From NCBI GenBank assembly GCA_031291115.1, contig JARLJQ010000026.1, positions 62,001-126,000 on the forward strand: a stretch of 64,000 nucleotides of DNA, written 5' to 3'. The position numbers and the translations under genes are program-made. Shown here in pieces: positions 17,622 through 26,493 of this stretch. This DNA comes from Legionella sp. (GTDB taxonomy: Bacteria; Pseudomonadota; Gammaproteobacteria; Legionellales; Legionellaceae). The notes beneath the pieces were generated by a model, which saw only the letters and a program-made list of their open reading frames with translations, was not told the origin of the DNA and ran no database searches. Each line of letters starts with the position of its first letter. The first letter of the stretch is position 1.

Positions 17622-18283
17622 ATATAAGTATTTTTGATTTAACACTCATCTGTTGTACTGTTTTTTTTGCAACACTAATGATTATTTTAATGCTCATTCA
17701 AAACAGGAAAAAAAATATTATTTTGAAAGCCTTTGAAAAGAGTAAAAATTCATTAAGAGCGCAAATAATTAATGATGAAGCCCATCTAAAAAATACTTTA
17801 GAGCCGCTAACAACACCGGAATTAGAGAAAAAAATAAGCGACATTATTGCTACTGAAAAAGATTCGTATACTAACGTCCTTAATCTTTTTATAGATTATC
17901 AACCTGCCGCAATTGAAATGATGCCTGTTTTCGTAAGTAAGATTACTGATTCTTATGTTGAGTGCTTTAAGCAGATAGTAGTCTTACGCCAAGCAGAACA
18001 AAGTAAAGAGGCTAATTCTCAATCTGAAGACAGTCCTCGAGAAGAGGTTTTAGAAGGAGATCCTAGTGAAGATATTTATCAATATGAAGCTTTAATTGAA
18101 CAGTTACGTTTTGAAAAGCAGGATTATGCAGATAAGTATAAGAATGCACAAAAATTATTGGAAACAATATACTTAACTTACAAAGATAAATTAGAAATTA
18201 AGGGGCCTGATACATTAACAAATATGAATCTAACCGAGATAGCTAACCTTTTTGCAACTGAACTGACGGTTACTTCGTCTTAA
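17618..18283 (+). CDS. Membrane-anchored coiled-coil protein in che operon
   Basis: Not recognised. The 221 residues begin with one membrane segment (about 5-27, FDLTLICCTVFFATLMIILML) followed by a basic stop-transfer (QNRKKN), so the rest should be cytoplasmic. The body is helical and charged, with an acidic patch (EEVLEGDPSEDIYQYE) and likely coiled coil around residues 150-190. The start overlaps the vWA gene by four bases (ATGA) and the second cheY follows after 37 bases, so it probably works with one or both. It could link the envelope vWA protein to cytoplasmic signalling. Confidence 0.7.
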   Translation: MNISIFDLTLICCTVFFATLMIILMLIQNRKKNIILKAFEKSKNSLRAQIINDEAHLKNTLEPLTTPELEKKISDIIATEKDSYTNVLNLFIDYQPAAIEMMPVFVSKITDSYVECFKQIVVLRQAEQSKEANSQSEDSPREEVLEGDPSEDIYQYEALIEQLRFEKQDYADKYKNAQKLLETIYLTYKDKLEIKGPDTLTNMNLTEIANLFATELTVTSS

Positions 18284-18320
18284 CTGGCTATGAGATCGCT
18301 CATAAGAAAAGGATCGACTG

Positions 18321-18683
18321 ATGAAAATTTTAATAATAGATGATTTCGCAACAATGAGAAAAATTGTTTCTAACTATTTAAATCAGTTAGGTCATACAGA
18401 TATTACTCAAGCTGAAAATGCCCAGCTGGGGTGGGAGATAATTCAAAAAGAAGATTTTGATTTAGTGATTAGCGATTTTAATATGCCTGAAATGAATGGG
18501 TTGGAATTACTTACGAAAGTAAGAACCGAGTCGCGAAATAAACAGCAAAAATTTATTATGCTGACGGCAGAGACCGATACAGACTTAATAGTCAACAGTA
18601 AAACCTTAAAAGTTGATGGTTATATTTTAAAGCCATTCAAAATAGACGTGCTTGAGGCAAAACTTAAATCTTTATTTAATTAA
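18321..18683 (+). CDS. CheY-like response regulator (second copy)
   Basis: A 120-residue receiver domain with Asp7-Asp8 (IDDFATMRK), phospho-acceptor Asp52 (VISDFNMPEMNG), Thr in MLTAET and Lys in YILKPFK. FATMRKIV after the acid pair is typical of motor-binding CheY proteins; the first CheY at 12975 has SKTARTLL instead, so this copy is arguably the better candidate for switch binding. AAGGA precedes the ATG. It is the last gene of the che block and is followed by a stem-loop. Confidence 0.9.
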   Translation: MKILIIDDFATMRKIVSNYLNQLGHTDITQAENAQLGWEIIQKEDFDLVISDFNMPEMNGLELLTKVRTESRNKQQKFIMLTAETDTDLIVNSKTLKVDGYILKPFKIDVLEAKLKSLFN

Positions 18684-18686
18684 AAG

Positions 18687-18720
18687 AGAGCTACTGTCAA
18701 CTTTTTCTGACAGTAGCTAG
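18687..18720. terminator. Stem-loop between cheY and the pdh operon
   Basis: AGCTACTGTCA and TGACAGTAGCT form an 11-base perfect stem with an 8-base loop. On the minus strand it is followed by CTCTTTT, so it best fits a terminator for transcripts coming from pdhC. It may also stop the che transcript in the other direction. Confidence 0.6.
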
Positions 18721-18859
18721 GGGCTGTTGACCTTTCGCTAGATTGAGCCGAAACAAGCTGATTTTCGAGCACCGAAGCGCAGCATACACTAGTATGTGAG
18801 CATCGGAGCGCAGAAAATCAGCTTGTTTCGGCCAAGATAGTAGAAATGTCAACAGCCCC
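18720..18859. repeat. Family D 140-base palindromic element
   Basis: The ends are GGGGCTGTTGACCTTTC (from 18720) and GAAATGTCAACAGCCCC (to 18859). An inner pair GCCGAAACAAGCTGATTTTC / GAAAATCAGCTTGTTTCGGC folds into a long hairpin with a GC-rich tip that is itself partly symmetrical (CACCGAAGCGC / GCATCGGAGCGC). There is no coding capacity. It looks like a MITE or a terminal remnant of an insertion sequence, between the convergent che and pdh operons. Confidence 0.75.
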
Positions 18860-18865
18860 AAGCTA

Positions 18866-19981
18866 TTAAGCTTGTTGTAATGACGCCATTACTGCGCCTA
18901 AAAAGCGAGTAGCTTCTCCACCCGTTGCGGCACGATGATCAAAGCTGATTGATAAAGGAAGCATGTTATGTACTGCAACGTCTCCATTAGCGTCAGCGAC
19001 AACACCTTTATACAATTTTCCTACCGCTAATATGGCAACCATTGGTGGCACAATAATAGGGCTTGCAAAACGTCCAGCAAATTTTCCAAAATTGGATAGG
19101 GTAATTGTGGCGCCTTTTAGCTTATCAGCGGTAATTTCACGTTTGCTTACTGCAGTTTTGAATTCATTAATAATTTGACGTAGATCGGCATCCGAATGCT
19201 TTGCTGCATCATGTATAACTGGCACAAATAAGCCTTCATCATTATCCATAGCCAAACCCAGATGAACTTGCTCAAAACACTGACGTGCACCATGTTTTGT
19301 ATCAAACCATGCATTTAATGCAGGTTCTTTTTGAGCGGCATCAGTAATGGCACGAATTAAGCGAACTGTAATATCGGTGCCAGGTTTCCAGCTGCTGATG
19401 TCTGCTTCATCAAAAATGCTCACTGGAACCACTTCTGCATGAGACAGAACCATGCTATTGAGCATGGCGCGTCGTACACCGCGCAATGGTTCATAACCTA
19501 CAGGAACTTGAGAGTTTTTATCTGCTTGCGCTTGAACGTCTTCACGAGTCACTACCCCAAATTCACCAGTACCTTTTAGGGCGGATAAATCAACGCTTAA
19601 TTTTTTCGCCAGCATTTTAACAGCTGGTGTTGCTTTAACACGTGCTCCGGCAGAGCGTTGCGCGCCAATGATGAAGTTATCTTCAGTAACTTCATTGCTT
19701 TCTTCAAGTTTACCTACGACTGTTCCCTTATCAACTGTTTTTGCAGCAGTAGAGGCAAAAGCAACTAAAGGCTCACCCGTTTTAATAACGTCACCAGGTT
19801 TGCCGTATAACTTACTGATTGTTCCACTTTGTGGGCAGGGAACATCAACAACAGCTTTAGCTGTTTCCATTGAAACCAGCGGTTGGTCAGCAGTAACAAC
19901 ATCACCTTCTTTAACAAACCATTCATGAACTTCCGCATCAGGTAAACCTTCGCCTAAATCAGGCAGATTAAAAATATTCAT
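18866..19981 (-). CDS. pdhC: Dihydrolipoamide acyltransferase E2 of a 2-oxoacid dehydrogenase
   Basis: E2 core of a pyruvate- or branched-chain-type dehydrogenase complex. It transfers the acyl group from lipoate to CoA. The 371 residues comprise one lipoyl domain (1-~78, lipoyl Lys42 in METAKAVVD), a linker, a peripheral-subunit-binding domain (~110-150, ATPAVKMLAKKL, GVVTREDV) and the acyltransferase domain ending SISFDHRAATGGEATRFL. The catalytic His-Arg is present, but the usual DG of DHRxxxDG is TG here, as in a subset of E2 enzymes. One lipoyl domain rather than three, and separate E1alpha/E1beta genes, fit the gram-positive-like PDH type. No E3 gene is adjacent. Confidence 0.88.
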   Translation of the reverse strand: MNIFNLPDLGEGLPDAEVHEWFVKEGDVVTADQPLVSMETAKAVVDVPCPQSGTISKLYGKPGDVIKTGEPLVAFASTAAKTVDKGTVVGKLEESNEVTEDNFIIGAQRSAGARVKATPAVKMLAKKLSVDLSALKGTGEFGVVTREDVQAQADKNSQVPVGYEPLRGVRRAMLNSMVLSHAEVVPVSIFDEADISSWKPGTDITVRLIRAITDAAQKEPALNAWFDTKHGARQCFEQVHLGLAMDNDEGLFVPVIHDAAKHSDADLRQIINEFKTAVSKREITADKLKGATITLSNFGKFAGRFASPIIVPPMVAILAVGKLYKGVVADANGDVAVHNMLPLSISFDHRAATGGEATRFLGAVMASLQQA

Positions 19982-19983
19982 TA

Positions 19984-20958
19984 TTACTCCATTATGCTCA
20001 TAACGCTGTTTTTAATACGTGCAACGCTTGGTATGTATTGTTTTTCCAGTTGAAAGTAGGGCATTACGGTATCGTAACCCGTTACGCGCTGGACTGGAGC
20101 CATGAGATCAGACATTGAATTTTCCATGATCAACGCAGAAATTTCAGCGCCAACACCGCAAGTTTTTGCTCCTTCATGAATAATGACACAACGTCCTGTT
20201 TTTTCAACGGATGCAAGAATTGTTTCAATATCCAATGGCTTAATGGTTGCCACGTCAATTAGTTCACACGAAATACCTTCCTCTTCTAATTGTTTCGCCG
20301 CCTGTTGGGTTTCATGCAGACTTGCCCCCCAACTGATCAGAGTGACATCTTCACCTTGTTGTAGGGTAAAGCATTTGCCAATAGGAAGTGCTTGACCATC
20401 ATCTTCAACCGGTTGTTTGACTAAACGATAAATTCGTTTTGGTTCTAAGAAAATTACGGGATCAGGATTTCTCATTGCTGCTAAAAGTAATCCATAAGCA
20501 CGTTTAGGTGAAGAGGGGATCACTACTTGTAAGCCAGGAATATGGGCAAATAACGCTTCAGTACTTTCTGAATGGTGTTCAGGAGCTCTTATTCCACCAC
20601 CAAAGGGCGCACGGAATACCAATGGGCAGGTTAGGCGTCCACGTGTACGATTTCGCATACGGGCTGCGTGTGAAATGATTTGGTTCATGGCAGGATAAAT
20701 AAAACCCATGAATTGGAACTCTGCAACAGGTTTTAAACCTTGCATCGACATCCCAATAGCCAGACCTGCAATCATGGACTCAGCAAGTGGGGAGTCAAAT
20801 ACTCTTTTTTCGCCAAAGGTTTCTTGTAAGCCTGCAGTTGCGCGAAATACACCACCGTTTTTACCTACGTCTTCACCAAATACAACTACATTTTCATCAT
20901 GTGCTAACTCGTAAGCTAAGGCCTGAGTTACTGCTTCAATTAAGGTAATATCAGGCAT
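19984..20958 (-). CDS. pdhB: 2-oxoacid dehydrogenase E1 beta subunit
   Basis: A 324-residue transketolase-type beta subunit that with E1alpha forms the thiamine-diphosphate decarboxylase of the complex. Seen are TLIEAVTQALAYELAHDENVVVFGEDVG, then RVFDSPLAESMIAGLAIGMS, AEFQFMGFIYPAMNQI, and FGGGIRAPEHHSES with the conserved histidines, followed by the C-terminal domain with DVATIKPLDIETI. The start overlaps the E1alpha stop by eight bases and E2 begins two bases after its stop, so the three genes are one operon. Substrate (pyruvate versus branched-chain 2-oxoacids) is not decided by sequence inspection. Confidence 0.92.
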   Translation of the reverse strand: MPDITLIEAVTQALAYELAHDENVVVFGEDVGKNGGVFRATAGLQETFGEKRVFDSPLAESMIAGLAIGMSMQGLKPVAEFQFMGFIYPAMNQIISHAARMRNRTRGRLTCPLVFRAPFGGGIRAPEHHSESTEALFAHIPGLQVVIPSSPKRAYGLLLAAMRNPDPVIFLEPKRIYRLVKQPVEDDGQALPIGKCFTLQQGEDVTLISWGASLHETQQAAKQLEEEGISCELIDVATIKPLDIETILASVEKTGRCVIIHEGAKTCGVGAEISALIMENSMSDLMAPVQRVTGYDTVMPYFQLEKQYIPSVARIKNSVMSIME

Positions 20959-22024
20959 GAGACGCTTCCTCCATTGCTATTGCACGTTGCTCAATCAAGT
21001 ATTCGGGTAGCTCTGCATAGTGGTAATCAAAAATACTGCTAATAGGTTGTGGTTTGGTATCCAGGTATTCACCTACCGCTTTTTCCACTTCATCAGCACA
21101 ATGGATTACTAATTGTTCTTCATCTTCAGCATTCCATATTTTTTCATGCACCAGAAACTCTTTAAAACGGCCTATTGGTTCTCTGGGCTTCGCGTTCTCG
21201 ACTTCTTCACAAGGCTGATAGCGTGTTGCATCATCTGCTGTGGTGTGATCCGATAGACGGTATGATAAGGCTTCGATTAAGGTTGGGCCTTCGCCGCGTC
21301 GCGCTTTTTCAATGGCATCACCTACGACTTGTCGCGTTGCTAAAATATCATTACCATCAACTTGCAGGCCTTCAAATCCTGCGGCAATAGCCTTCTGTGC
21401 GATGGTTTCTGTTCCGGTTTGTTTCTCTCTGGGGACTGAAATTGCCCATTGGTTGTTATTAACGACAAACACAACAGGTAATTTCCAAGTGCCGGCCACA
21501 TTAATGGCTTCGTAGAAATCGCCTTCAGAGGTACCGCCTTCCCCAATACACACTACAGCAACACGTGCTTCGTTGCGGTATTGGAATGCAAAAGCAACAC
21601 CAGTTGCATGCAAGCATTGGGAGGCAATAGGAACGCAAATAGGTAAATCTTGTGAGTTACATGCATATTGACTGCCGCGCTCATCTCCACCCCAAAATGA
21701 AAGGATTTCTGACATTTTAACGCCGCGTTGAATTTGAGCTGCGTAATCACGGTAATAAGGGACTAATACGTCTTCAGGTCTCATGGCATGACCAATGGCG
21801 GTAGAAATAGCTTCCTGACCATTAATAGGGGCATAAGTACCCATTTTTCCAGTTCGTTGCAACGCGATGGCTTTTTTATCAAAAGTGCGTGTAAGAACCA
21901 TGATTTTATACAATTCTTTTAATGCTGAATGGTCTTTGGCAAAGGCAGGTAATGGTCCGACTAATGTTCCTTGTTCATTGAGAACTTGAGTGTATGTTAT
22001 GTTAAATTGAGCAACTGTTGCCAT
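20951..22024 (-). CDS. pdhA: 2-oxoacid dehydrogenase E1 alpha subunit
   Basis: A 357-residue E1alpha subunit. The thiamine diphosphate motif is VCIGEGGTSEGDFYEAINVA ending in NNNQWAIS, with Glu in place of the more common GDG Asp. The phosphorylation-loop region YRLSDHTTADDATRY, typical of the family, follows. The start at 22024 is chosen because AGGAG lies seven bases upstream and MATVAQF fits; a longer in-frame ATG exists at 22066 without a good site. First gene of the operon, divergent from pabB, with a short shared upstream region (22025-22114). Confidence 0.92.
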   Translation of the reverse strand: MATVAQFNITYTQVLNEQGTLVGPLPAFAKDHSALKELYKIMVLTRTFDKKAIALQRTGKMGTYAPINGQEAISTAIGHAMRPEDVLVPYYRDYAAQIQRGVKMSEILSFWGGDERGSQYACNSQDLPICVPIASQCLHATGVAFAFQYRNEARVAVVCIGEGGTSEGDFYEAINVAGTWKLPVVFVVNNNQWAISVPREKQTGTETIAQKAIAAGFEGLQVDGNDILATRQVVGDAIEKARRGEGPTLIEALSYRLSDHTTADDATRYQPCEEVENAKPREPIGRFKEFLVHEKIWNAEDEEQLVIHCADEVEKAVGEYLDTKPQPISSIFDYHYAELPEYLIEQRAIAMEEASHA

Positions 22025-22114
22025 AGATGGCTCCTTGTCAATAAAGCGTTTGCATAGCATACTCACAAATTAATTTAAAAACCAGTAAATTAGAGTGGAA
22101 TTACGGGGAATACT

Positions 22115-23437
22115 TTGAGTCAATTTGTTTCATTGTCGCTGGATTATTGTTCTGCTTTGCAAGAGCAATATCAAAAGCTATGTCATTTGCCAGGATTTGT
22201 GCTTCTTGAAAGCACAGACTGTTCCAGAGGCCGTTATGATATCGTGAGTGCATGCCCTTATGACGCTATTAAAATCGATCAAAACACGCAAAATTTATCT
22301 GTGTTAGTAGGTAAATTAAGTGATACTTTAAGCGTGCATGATTCGGTTATCGATCTTCCTTTTCAAGGTGGCGCACTGGGTTATATTTCTTATGATTTGG
22401 GCGCAAAATTATTGGGTATTGAGTCAAAAATTCAACCCTCTTTGGCGGGAATGCCTTTATTGGATCTTGGTCTTTATGACTGGGCTATTATTGCTGATCA
22501 TTTTTTGAAAAAAATTACTTTATTTGCTGCCAATACCCAAACCGATACACCCAAATTAGTCGATGAAATTTTAAGTTTATGGAATGGTCAGGTGAGTGAG
22601 CAAGCTCAGGCTGTATTAAACGGTGATTTTACTCCCTTAATGGAACAATGCGATTATGAACAGTCGTTTATAAGGATTCACAACGCATTAATGAATGGGC
22701 GAAGTTACCAAGTTAATTTTACGCAGCCTTTTCATGCTCGCTTTGAAGGAGATACTTGGGCGTTTTATAGAAAAGTAAGTAGAATTAATCCGGTTCCTTT
22801 TTCTGCTTTCTTGCGAACTGAAAATGCAGAGATTTTAAGTTTCTCACCGGAGCGGTTTTTATCTTATGACAACGGCCATTTACTAACGTCGCCCATAAAA
22901 GGCACGATAGGGCGCTCTGGCGATCCTGTTGAGGATGAGCAATTAAAAGCGCAGTTATCCGCTTGCGAAAAAAATAAAGCTGAAAATGTGATGATTGTTG
23001 ATTTATTGAGGAACGATTTAGGCAAAATTGCGGAGACTGGCTCTGTGCGTGTCAGTTCTTTATGTGAGATTGAAAGTTATAATTCGGTACATCACCTGGT
23101 GAGTACGGTAGAGGCTCAATGTCTACCTGAAATTAAACCTTTTGATGCGTTCTTATCTTGTTTTCCAGGCGGTTCGATAACTGGGGCACCAAAAATTGAA
23201 TCTATGCGGATTATTGACGAAGAAGAACCGTATGCACGAGGTATTTATTGCGGATCTATTGGTTATTTTTCACGTCATGGGGTTTTTGATACTAATATTG
23301 CTATACGCACGATAACAGCTAGAGAACACCTTTTGCATTTGGCTGCTGGTGGTGGGATTGTTATTGACTCAAACTCTGAGGATGAATATCGTGAATGCTT
23401 CATTAAAATAGCGGCGGTTATTAATGGACTTAAATGA
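22115..23437 (+). CDS. pabB: Aminodeoxychorismate synthase component I
   Basis: PabB converts chorismate and ammonia, supplied by PabA, to 4-amino-4-deoxychorismate for folate synthesis. The 440-residue protein has the chorismate-binding domain with SYQVNFTQPFHARF, SFSPERFLSYDNGHLLTSPIKGTIGR, ENVMIVDLLRNDLGKIAETGSV and FPGGSITGAPKIESMRIIDE. PIKGTIGR, where the family has the catalytic lysine, and absence of feedback-type anthranilate features favour PabB over TrpE. The start is TTG with GGGGA upstream. The next gene overlaps by 14 bases. Upstream lies the divergent pdhA. Length matches E. coli PabB. Confidence 0.9.
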   Translation: MSQFVSLSLDYCSALQEQYQKLCHLPGFVLLESTDCSRGRYDIVSACPYDAIKIDQNTQNLSVLVGKLSDTLSVHDSVIDLPFQGGALGYISYDLGAKLLGIESKIQPSLAGMPLLDLGLYDWAIIADHFLKKITLFAANTQTDTPKLVDEILSLWNGQVSEQAQAVLNGDFTPLMEQCDYEQSFIRIHNALMNGRSYQVNFTQPFHARFEGDTWAFYRKVSRINPVPFSAFLRTENAEILSFSPERFLSYDNGHLLTSPIKGTIGRSGDPVEDEQLKAQLSACEKNKAENVMIVDLLRNDLGKIAETGSVRVSSLCEIESYNSVHHLVSTVEAQCLPEIKPFDAFLSCFPGGSITGAPKIESMRIIDEEEPYARGIYCGSIGYFSRHGVFDTNIAIRTITAREHLLHLAAGGGIVIDSNSEDEYRECFIKIAAVINGLK

Positions 23438-23954
23438 ATTTGAAAACAGACCACTGATTCAAGCGGCTGTTATTGTTCTTTATGAACGTGCATCTGACTC
23501 TTTGATTCTCACTAAACGTAGTGAGCATCTTCGTGCTCATCCGGGAGAAATTTCTTTTTCTGGAGGAAGCTGGGAAGAGGGCGATGAAAATTTATATGCT
23601 ACTGCGCTAAGGGAATTAAATGAGGAAGTAGGAATTTCTGTTGACCGTGTTACTTTAATTCGAGAGTTAAAAACAGAGCAAACTCTTTTGGGAAGTATCA
23701 TTCATCCGTGGTTTGCCAGTATTGAGTCGATTAATCCCTATCATTTAAATCCAGATGAAGTAACTCGTATAATTGCTGTACCTATGTCGCTCGTGCAATC
23801 CGCGCGGAATTATCAGGATATTTTTGTGGAACGTCGTGGTTTTCGGTTTAAGACGTGCGAGTTTATTTTTAAAGATGATTGGATTTGGGGCGCTACGGCT
23901 CGTATTATGAGGCAGTTGAGCCGTCGTCCAGAGCGTAGCGAAGGACCTCCTTGA
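23424..23954 (+). CDS. nudL: CoA-pyrophosphatase-type Nudix hydrolase with repeat-derived C-terminus
   Basis: A 176-residue Nudix protein of the UPF0035/NudL group, which splits CoA to 4'-phosphopantetheine and ADP. Visible are LTKRSEHLRAHPGEISFSGG and the Nudix box GGSWEEGDENLYATALRELNEEVGI region with the REL(N)EEVG core intact. It overlaps pabB by 14 bases, so translation may be coupled. The last ten residues (RRPERSEGPP) are encoded inside family A repeat copy 2, meaning the original stop was lost or replaced when the element arrived. The catalytic domain should be unaffected. Confidence 0.85.
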   Translation: MDLNEFENRPLIQAAVIVLYERASDSLILTKRSEHLRAHPGEISFSGGSWEEGDENLYATALRELNEEVGISVDRVTLIRELKTEQTLLGSIIHPWFASIESINPYHLNPDEVTRIIAVPMSLVQSARNYQDIFVERRGFRFKTCEFIFKDDWIWGATARIMRQLSRRPERSEGPP

Positions 23955-24006
23955 TGTGGCTCAGTGCCATTTGAGGGGAGGTCCTTCGCTGCGCTCTGGA
24001 CGACGG
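23921..24006. repeat. Family A palindromic repeat, copy 2 (inside nudL 3' end)
   Basis: CCGTCGTCCAGAGCGTAGCG, then AAGGACCTCC, pairs with GGAGGTCCTTCGCTGCGC and TCTGGACGACGG. It overlaps the last ~11 codons of nudL and lies between convergent nudL and fadD. It would form a long hairpin in either transcript. Confidence 0.9.
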
Positions 24007-24016
24007 TGTTATTTTA

Positions 24017-25714
24017 TTAGCCTACTATCTTTTGCTCTGCTTCTTCAATAGTTACATTATCCTTAAGTGCACGACGCAGAATTTTACCTACATTAGTCTT
24101 GGGCAGTTCATTAAAAAACTCAACTACTTTAGGCACTTTATAAGCTGTTAAATGCTCTCTGCAGTAAGCGATGACCTGTTCTGCGGTCAGATCTGGATCG
24201 CGTTTGACAATACACGCTTTAACACGTTCGCCAGACTCTTTATCCATGACACCAACCACGCCAACTTCTAGTACCCCAGGATGCATTGCGATTACCTGTT
24301 CTACTTCATTAGGATACACATTAAATCCTGAAACAAGCAGCATGTCTTTTTTACGGTCTACCAGATAGATGTAGCCTTCTTCGTCCATTCGGCCAATATC
24401 GCCAGTTTTTAAATAACCGTTTTTAGTAAAGACTAAAGCGGTTTCATCAGGACGATTCCAATACCCAGGAGTGACTTGTGGGCCTTTAATGCATATTTCA
24501 CCACTGGAACCGATAGGAACTTCTTGCTCTTTATCATCCAAAATTAATATGTCAGTAGATGGGAGTGGTAAACCGATACTTCCATTGTATTCAGAAAGGG
24601 ACAGAGGATTTATGGTTGCGGCAGGGCTTGTTTCTGTTAAGCCATAAGCCTCCAATATGGGGGCTTTTGTCACTTCTTTCCAGCGCAGCGCCACACTTTT
24701 TTGCAATGCCATGCCTCCAGCTAAAGAAACTTTTAGCTTGCTGAAATCAATTTCTTTAAACTTAGGATTATTTAATAAGCCATTAAATAAAGTGTTTACA
24801 CCGGTAATTGTAGTGAATCCACTGTTTTTAATTTCATTAATAAAATGCGTCATGTCCCGAGGATTAGTAATCAGGATGTTTTTAGCACCTATTTTTAAAT
24901 AAGTCAGACAGTTAGCGGTTAATGAGAAGATATGATACAGCGGTAACGCCGTAACAATGATTTCATTTTCACCTATACCTCCAGGAGCTATCCATGCATA
25001 AGCTTGCAGCACATTCGCAACCAGATTGCCATGAGTTAAAATCGCACCCTTCGCAACACCTGTTGTTCCGCCGGTATATTGCAAAAAGGCAATGTCATCA
25101 TGCGTTAACTCTACATGATGCATAGTAGACTGTTTTCCTTCAAGCAAAGCGTAGTTAAAGGCTACTGCATGAGGAATGCTGTATGCGGGAACCATTTTTT
25201 TAACGTATTTAATTACAGCGTTAAACAGGATTCGTTTCAATGTTGGAAATAAATCCCCAACCTGGGTCACAATGACATGCTTTAATGCAGGAACTAAGGG
25301 AAGCGCTTTTTCAACTGTTTTAGCAAAATTAGCCAATACAACAATCGCTTCGGCTCCTGAGTCATTCATTTGGTGGACGACTTCATCCGTTGTATATAGT
25401 GGATTGGTATTAACAACAACATAACCTGCGCGTAAAATGCCAAATAAAGCAACAGGATATTGCAATACGTTAGGAAGCATAATTGCGATCCGGCTTCCTT
25501 TTTTTAGTTTTAATTGCTGTAGGTATGCAGCAAAATCACGGCTTAACTCATCCAACTCAGCAAAAGTAATAGCGCTGCCCATATTGGTATAGGCAATTTT
25601 TTCAGCATAATTAGTACAGGATTCTTTAAATAAAGCTACGAGGGAAGAGTATTGACTTGGGTCAATTTCATGTGGCACGCCATTTTGATATTGTTCAAAC
25701 CACCTTTTATCCAC
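24017..25714 (-). CDS. fadD: Long-chain acyl-CoA synthetase
   Basis: A 565-residue AMP-forming acyl-CoA ligase that activates fatty acids for beta-oxidation or lipid use. Motifs: the ATP/AMP signature LQYTGGTTGVAKGA, EAYGLTETSPAATIN, the hinge YLKTGDIGRMDEEGYIYLVD with DRKKDMLLVSGFNVYPNEVE, and the C-terminal catalytic lysine region PKTNVGKILRR. Length and motifs agree with E. coli FadD. It is monocistronic, divergent from minC, and its 3' end meets repeat copy 2. The long-chain preference is inferred from overall similarity rather than from any one residue. Confidence 0.93.
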   Translation of the reverse strand: MDKRWFEQYQNGVPHEIDPSQYSSLVALFKESCTNYAEKIAYTNMGSAITFAELDELSRDFAAYLQQLKLKKGSRIAIMLPNVLQYPVALFGILRAGYVVVNTNPLYTTDEVVHQMNDSGAEAIVVLANFAKTVEKALPLVPALKHVIVTQVGDLFPTLKRILFNAVIKYVKKMVPAYSIPHAVAFNYALLEGKQSTMHHVELTHDDIAFLQYTGGTTGVAKGAILTHGNLVANVLQAYAWIAPGGIGENEIIVTALPLYHIFSLTANCLTYLKIGAKNILITNPRDMTHFINEIKNSGFTTITGVNTLFNGLLNNPKFKEIDFSKLKVSLAGGMALQKSVALRWKEVTKAPILEAYGLTETSPAATINPLSLSEYNGSIGLPLPSTDILILDDKEQEVPIGSSGEICIKGPQVTPGYWNRPDETALVFTKNGYLKTGDIGRMDEEGYIYLVDRKKDMLLVSGFNVYPNEVEQVIAMHPGVLEVGVVGVMDKESGERVKACIVKRDPDLTAEQVIAYCREHLTAYKVPKVVEFFNELPKTNVGKILRRALKDNVTIEEAEQKIVG

Positions 25715-25785
25715 CTTAATGTCCTTCTGTTATTGTTTTTCACATGTTAGTATAAACAAAAATTTTGGTTATGGATATCATACTC

Positions 25786-26493
25786 ATGAGTGAAAATACA
25801 ACACAAACTCAAGCATTTAAGTTAAAAGGTAGGCTTTATACCTTTACTGTTTTACAAGTATTGCATACTGACAATGATATTTTTGCACAACATTTAATTG
25901 ATACGGTTAATCGTGCACCAAAATTATTTGAGCGAACACCCGTGGTTTTTGATTTATCTATGGTGCACCATTTAGAATTTGATTTGAATGCGTTACTGAA
26001 AACAGCTCGTTTTTACGGGATGATTCCTGTTGCGATACAAGGCGGAAGTGCTTTACATGATACTTTAGCTCAGTGCGAAGGTCTGGCTGTATTGCATGCT
26101 TCAGCAACTCAAGATAAACCTATTATAGAGCAACCCATAGAGCAACCTGTGGAACACACTCATGTTGAACCCGCAAAAACAAAATTAATAACTACACCAG
26201 TGCGCTCCGGACAACAATTTGTAGCAAAAGGTGCTGATCTTATTGTTGCTTCATCAGTAGGTCATGGAGCCGAGTTATTAGCTGATGGGTCGATTCATGT
26301 GTATGGCGCTTTGCGTGGCAGAGCCTTGGCTGGTATTTCTGGTGATAAAGAGGCGCGAATTTTTTGTCAATCACTTGAGGCAGAGCTTGTATCCATTGCT
26401 GGATTTTATCGTTTAAGTGATGCTATTGAACCGCATAGTGGTCCATGCCAGATTTATTTATTGGATGATCATATTCAAATCGAGCCTTTATGA
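25786..26493 (+). CDS. minC: MinC septum-site inhibitor
   Basis: MinC blocks FtsZ ring assembly away from mid-cell. The N-terminal FtsZ-inhibiting domain (FKLKGRLYTFTVLQVL, VVFDLSMVHH) is followed by a linker and the C-terminal right-handed beta-helix domain with TPVRSGQQFVAKGADLIV, GAELLADGSIHVYGALRGRALAG and CQSLEAELVSIAGFY. The ATG at 25786 (MSENTT) is preferred over in-frame TTG 25765 and ATG 25771 by comparison with E. coli MinC. minD and minE do not follow; instead the stop overlaps lpxH by four bases. The inhibitor is thus separated from its partner ATPase here. Confidence 0.93.
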   Translation: MSENTTQTQAFKLKGRLYTFTVLQVLHTDNDIFAQHLIDTVNRAPKLFERTPVVFDLSMVHHLEFDLNALLKTARFYGMIPVAIQGGSALHDTLAQCEGLAVLHASATQDKPIIEQPIEQPVEHTHVEPAKTKLITTPVRSGQQFVAKGADLIVASSVGHGAELLADGSIHVYGALRGRALAGISGDKEARIFCQSLEAELVSIAGFYRLSDAIEPHSGPCQIYLLDDHIQIEPL

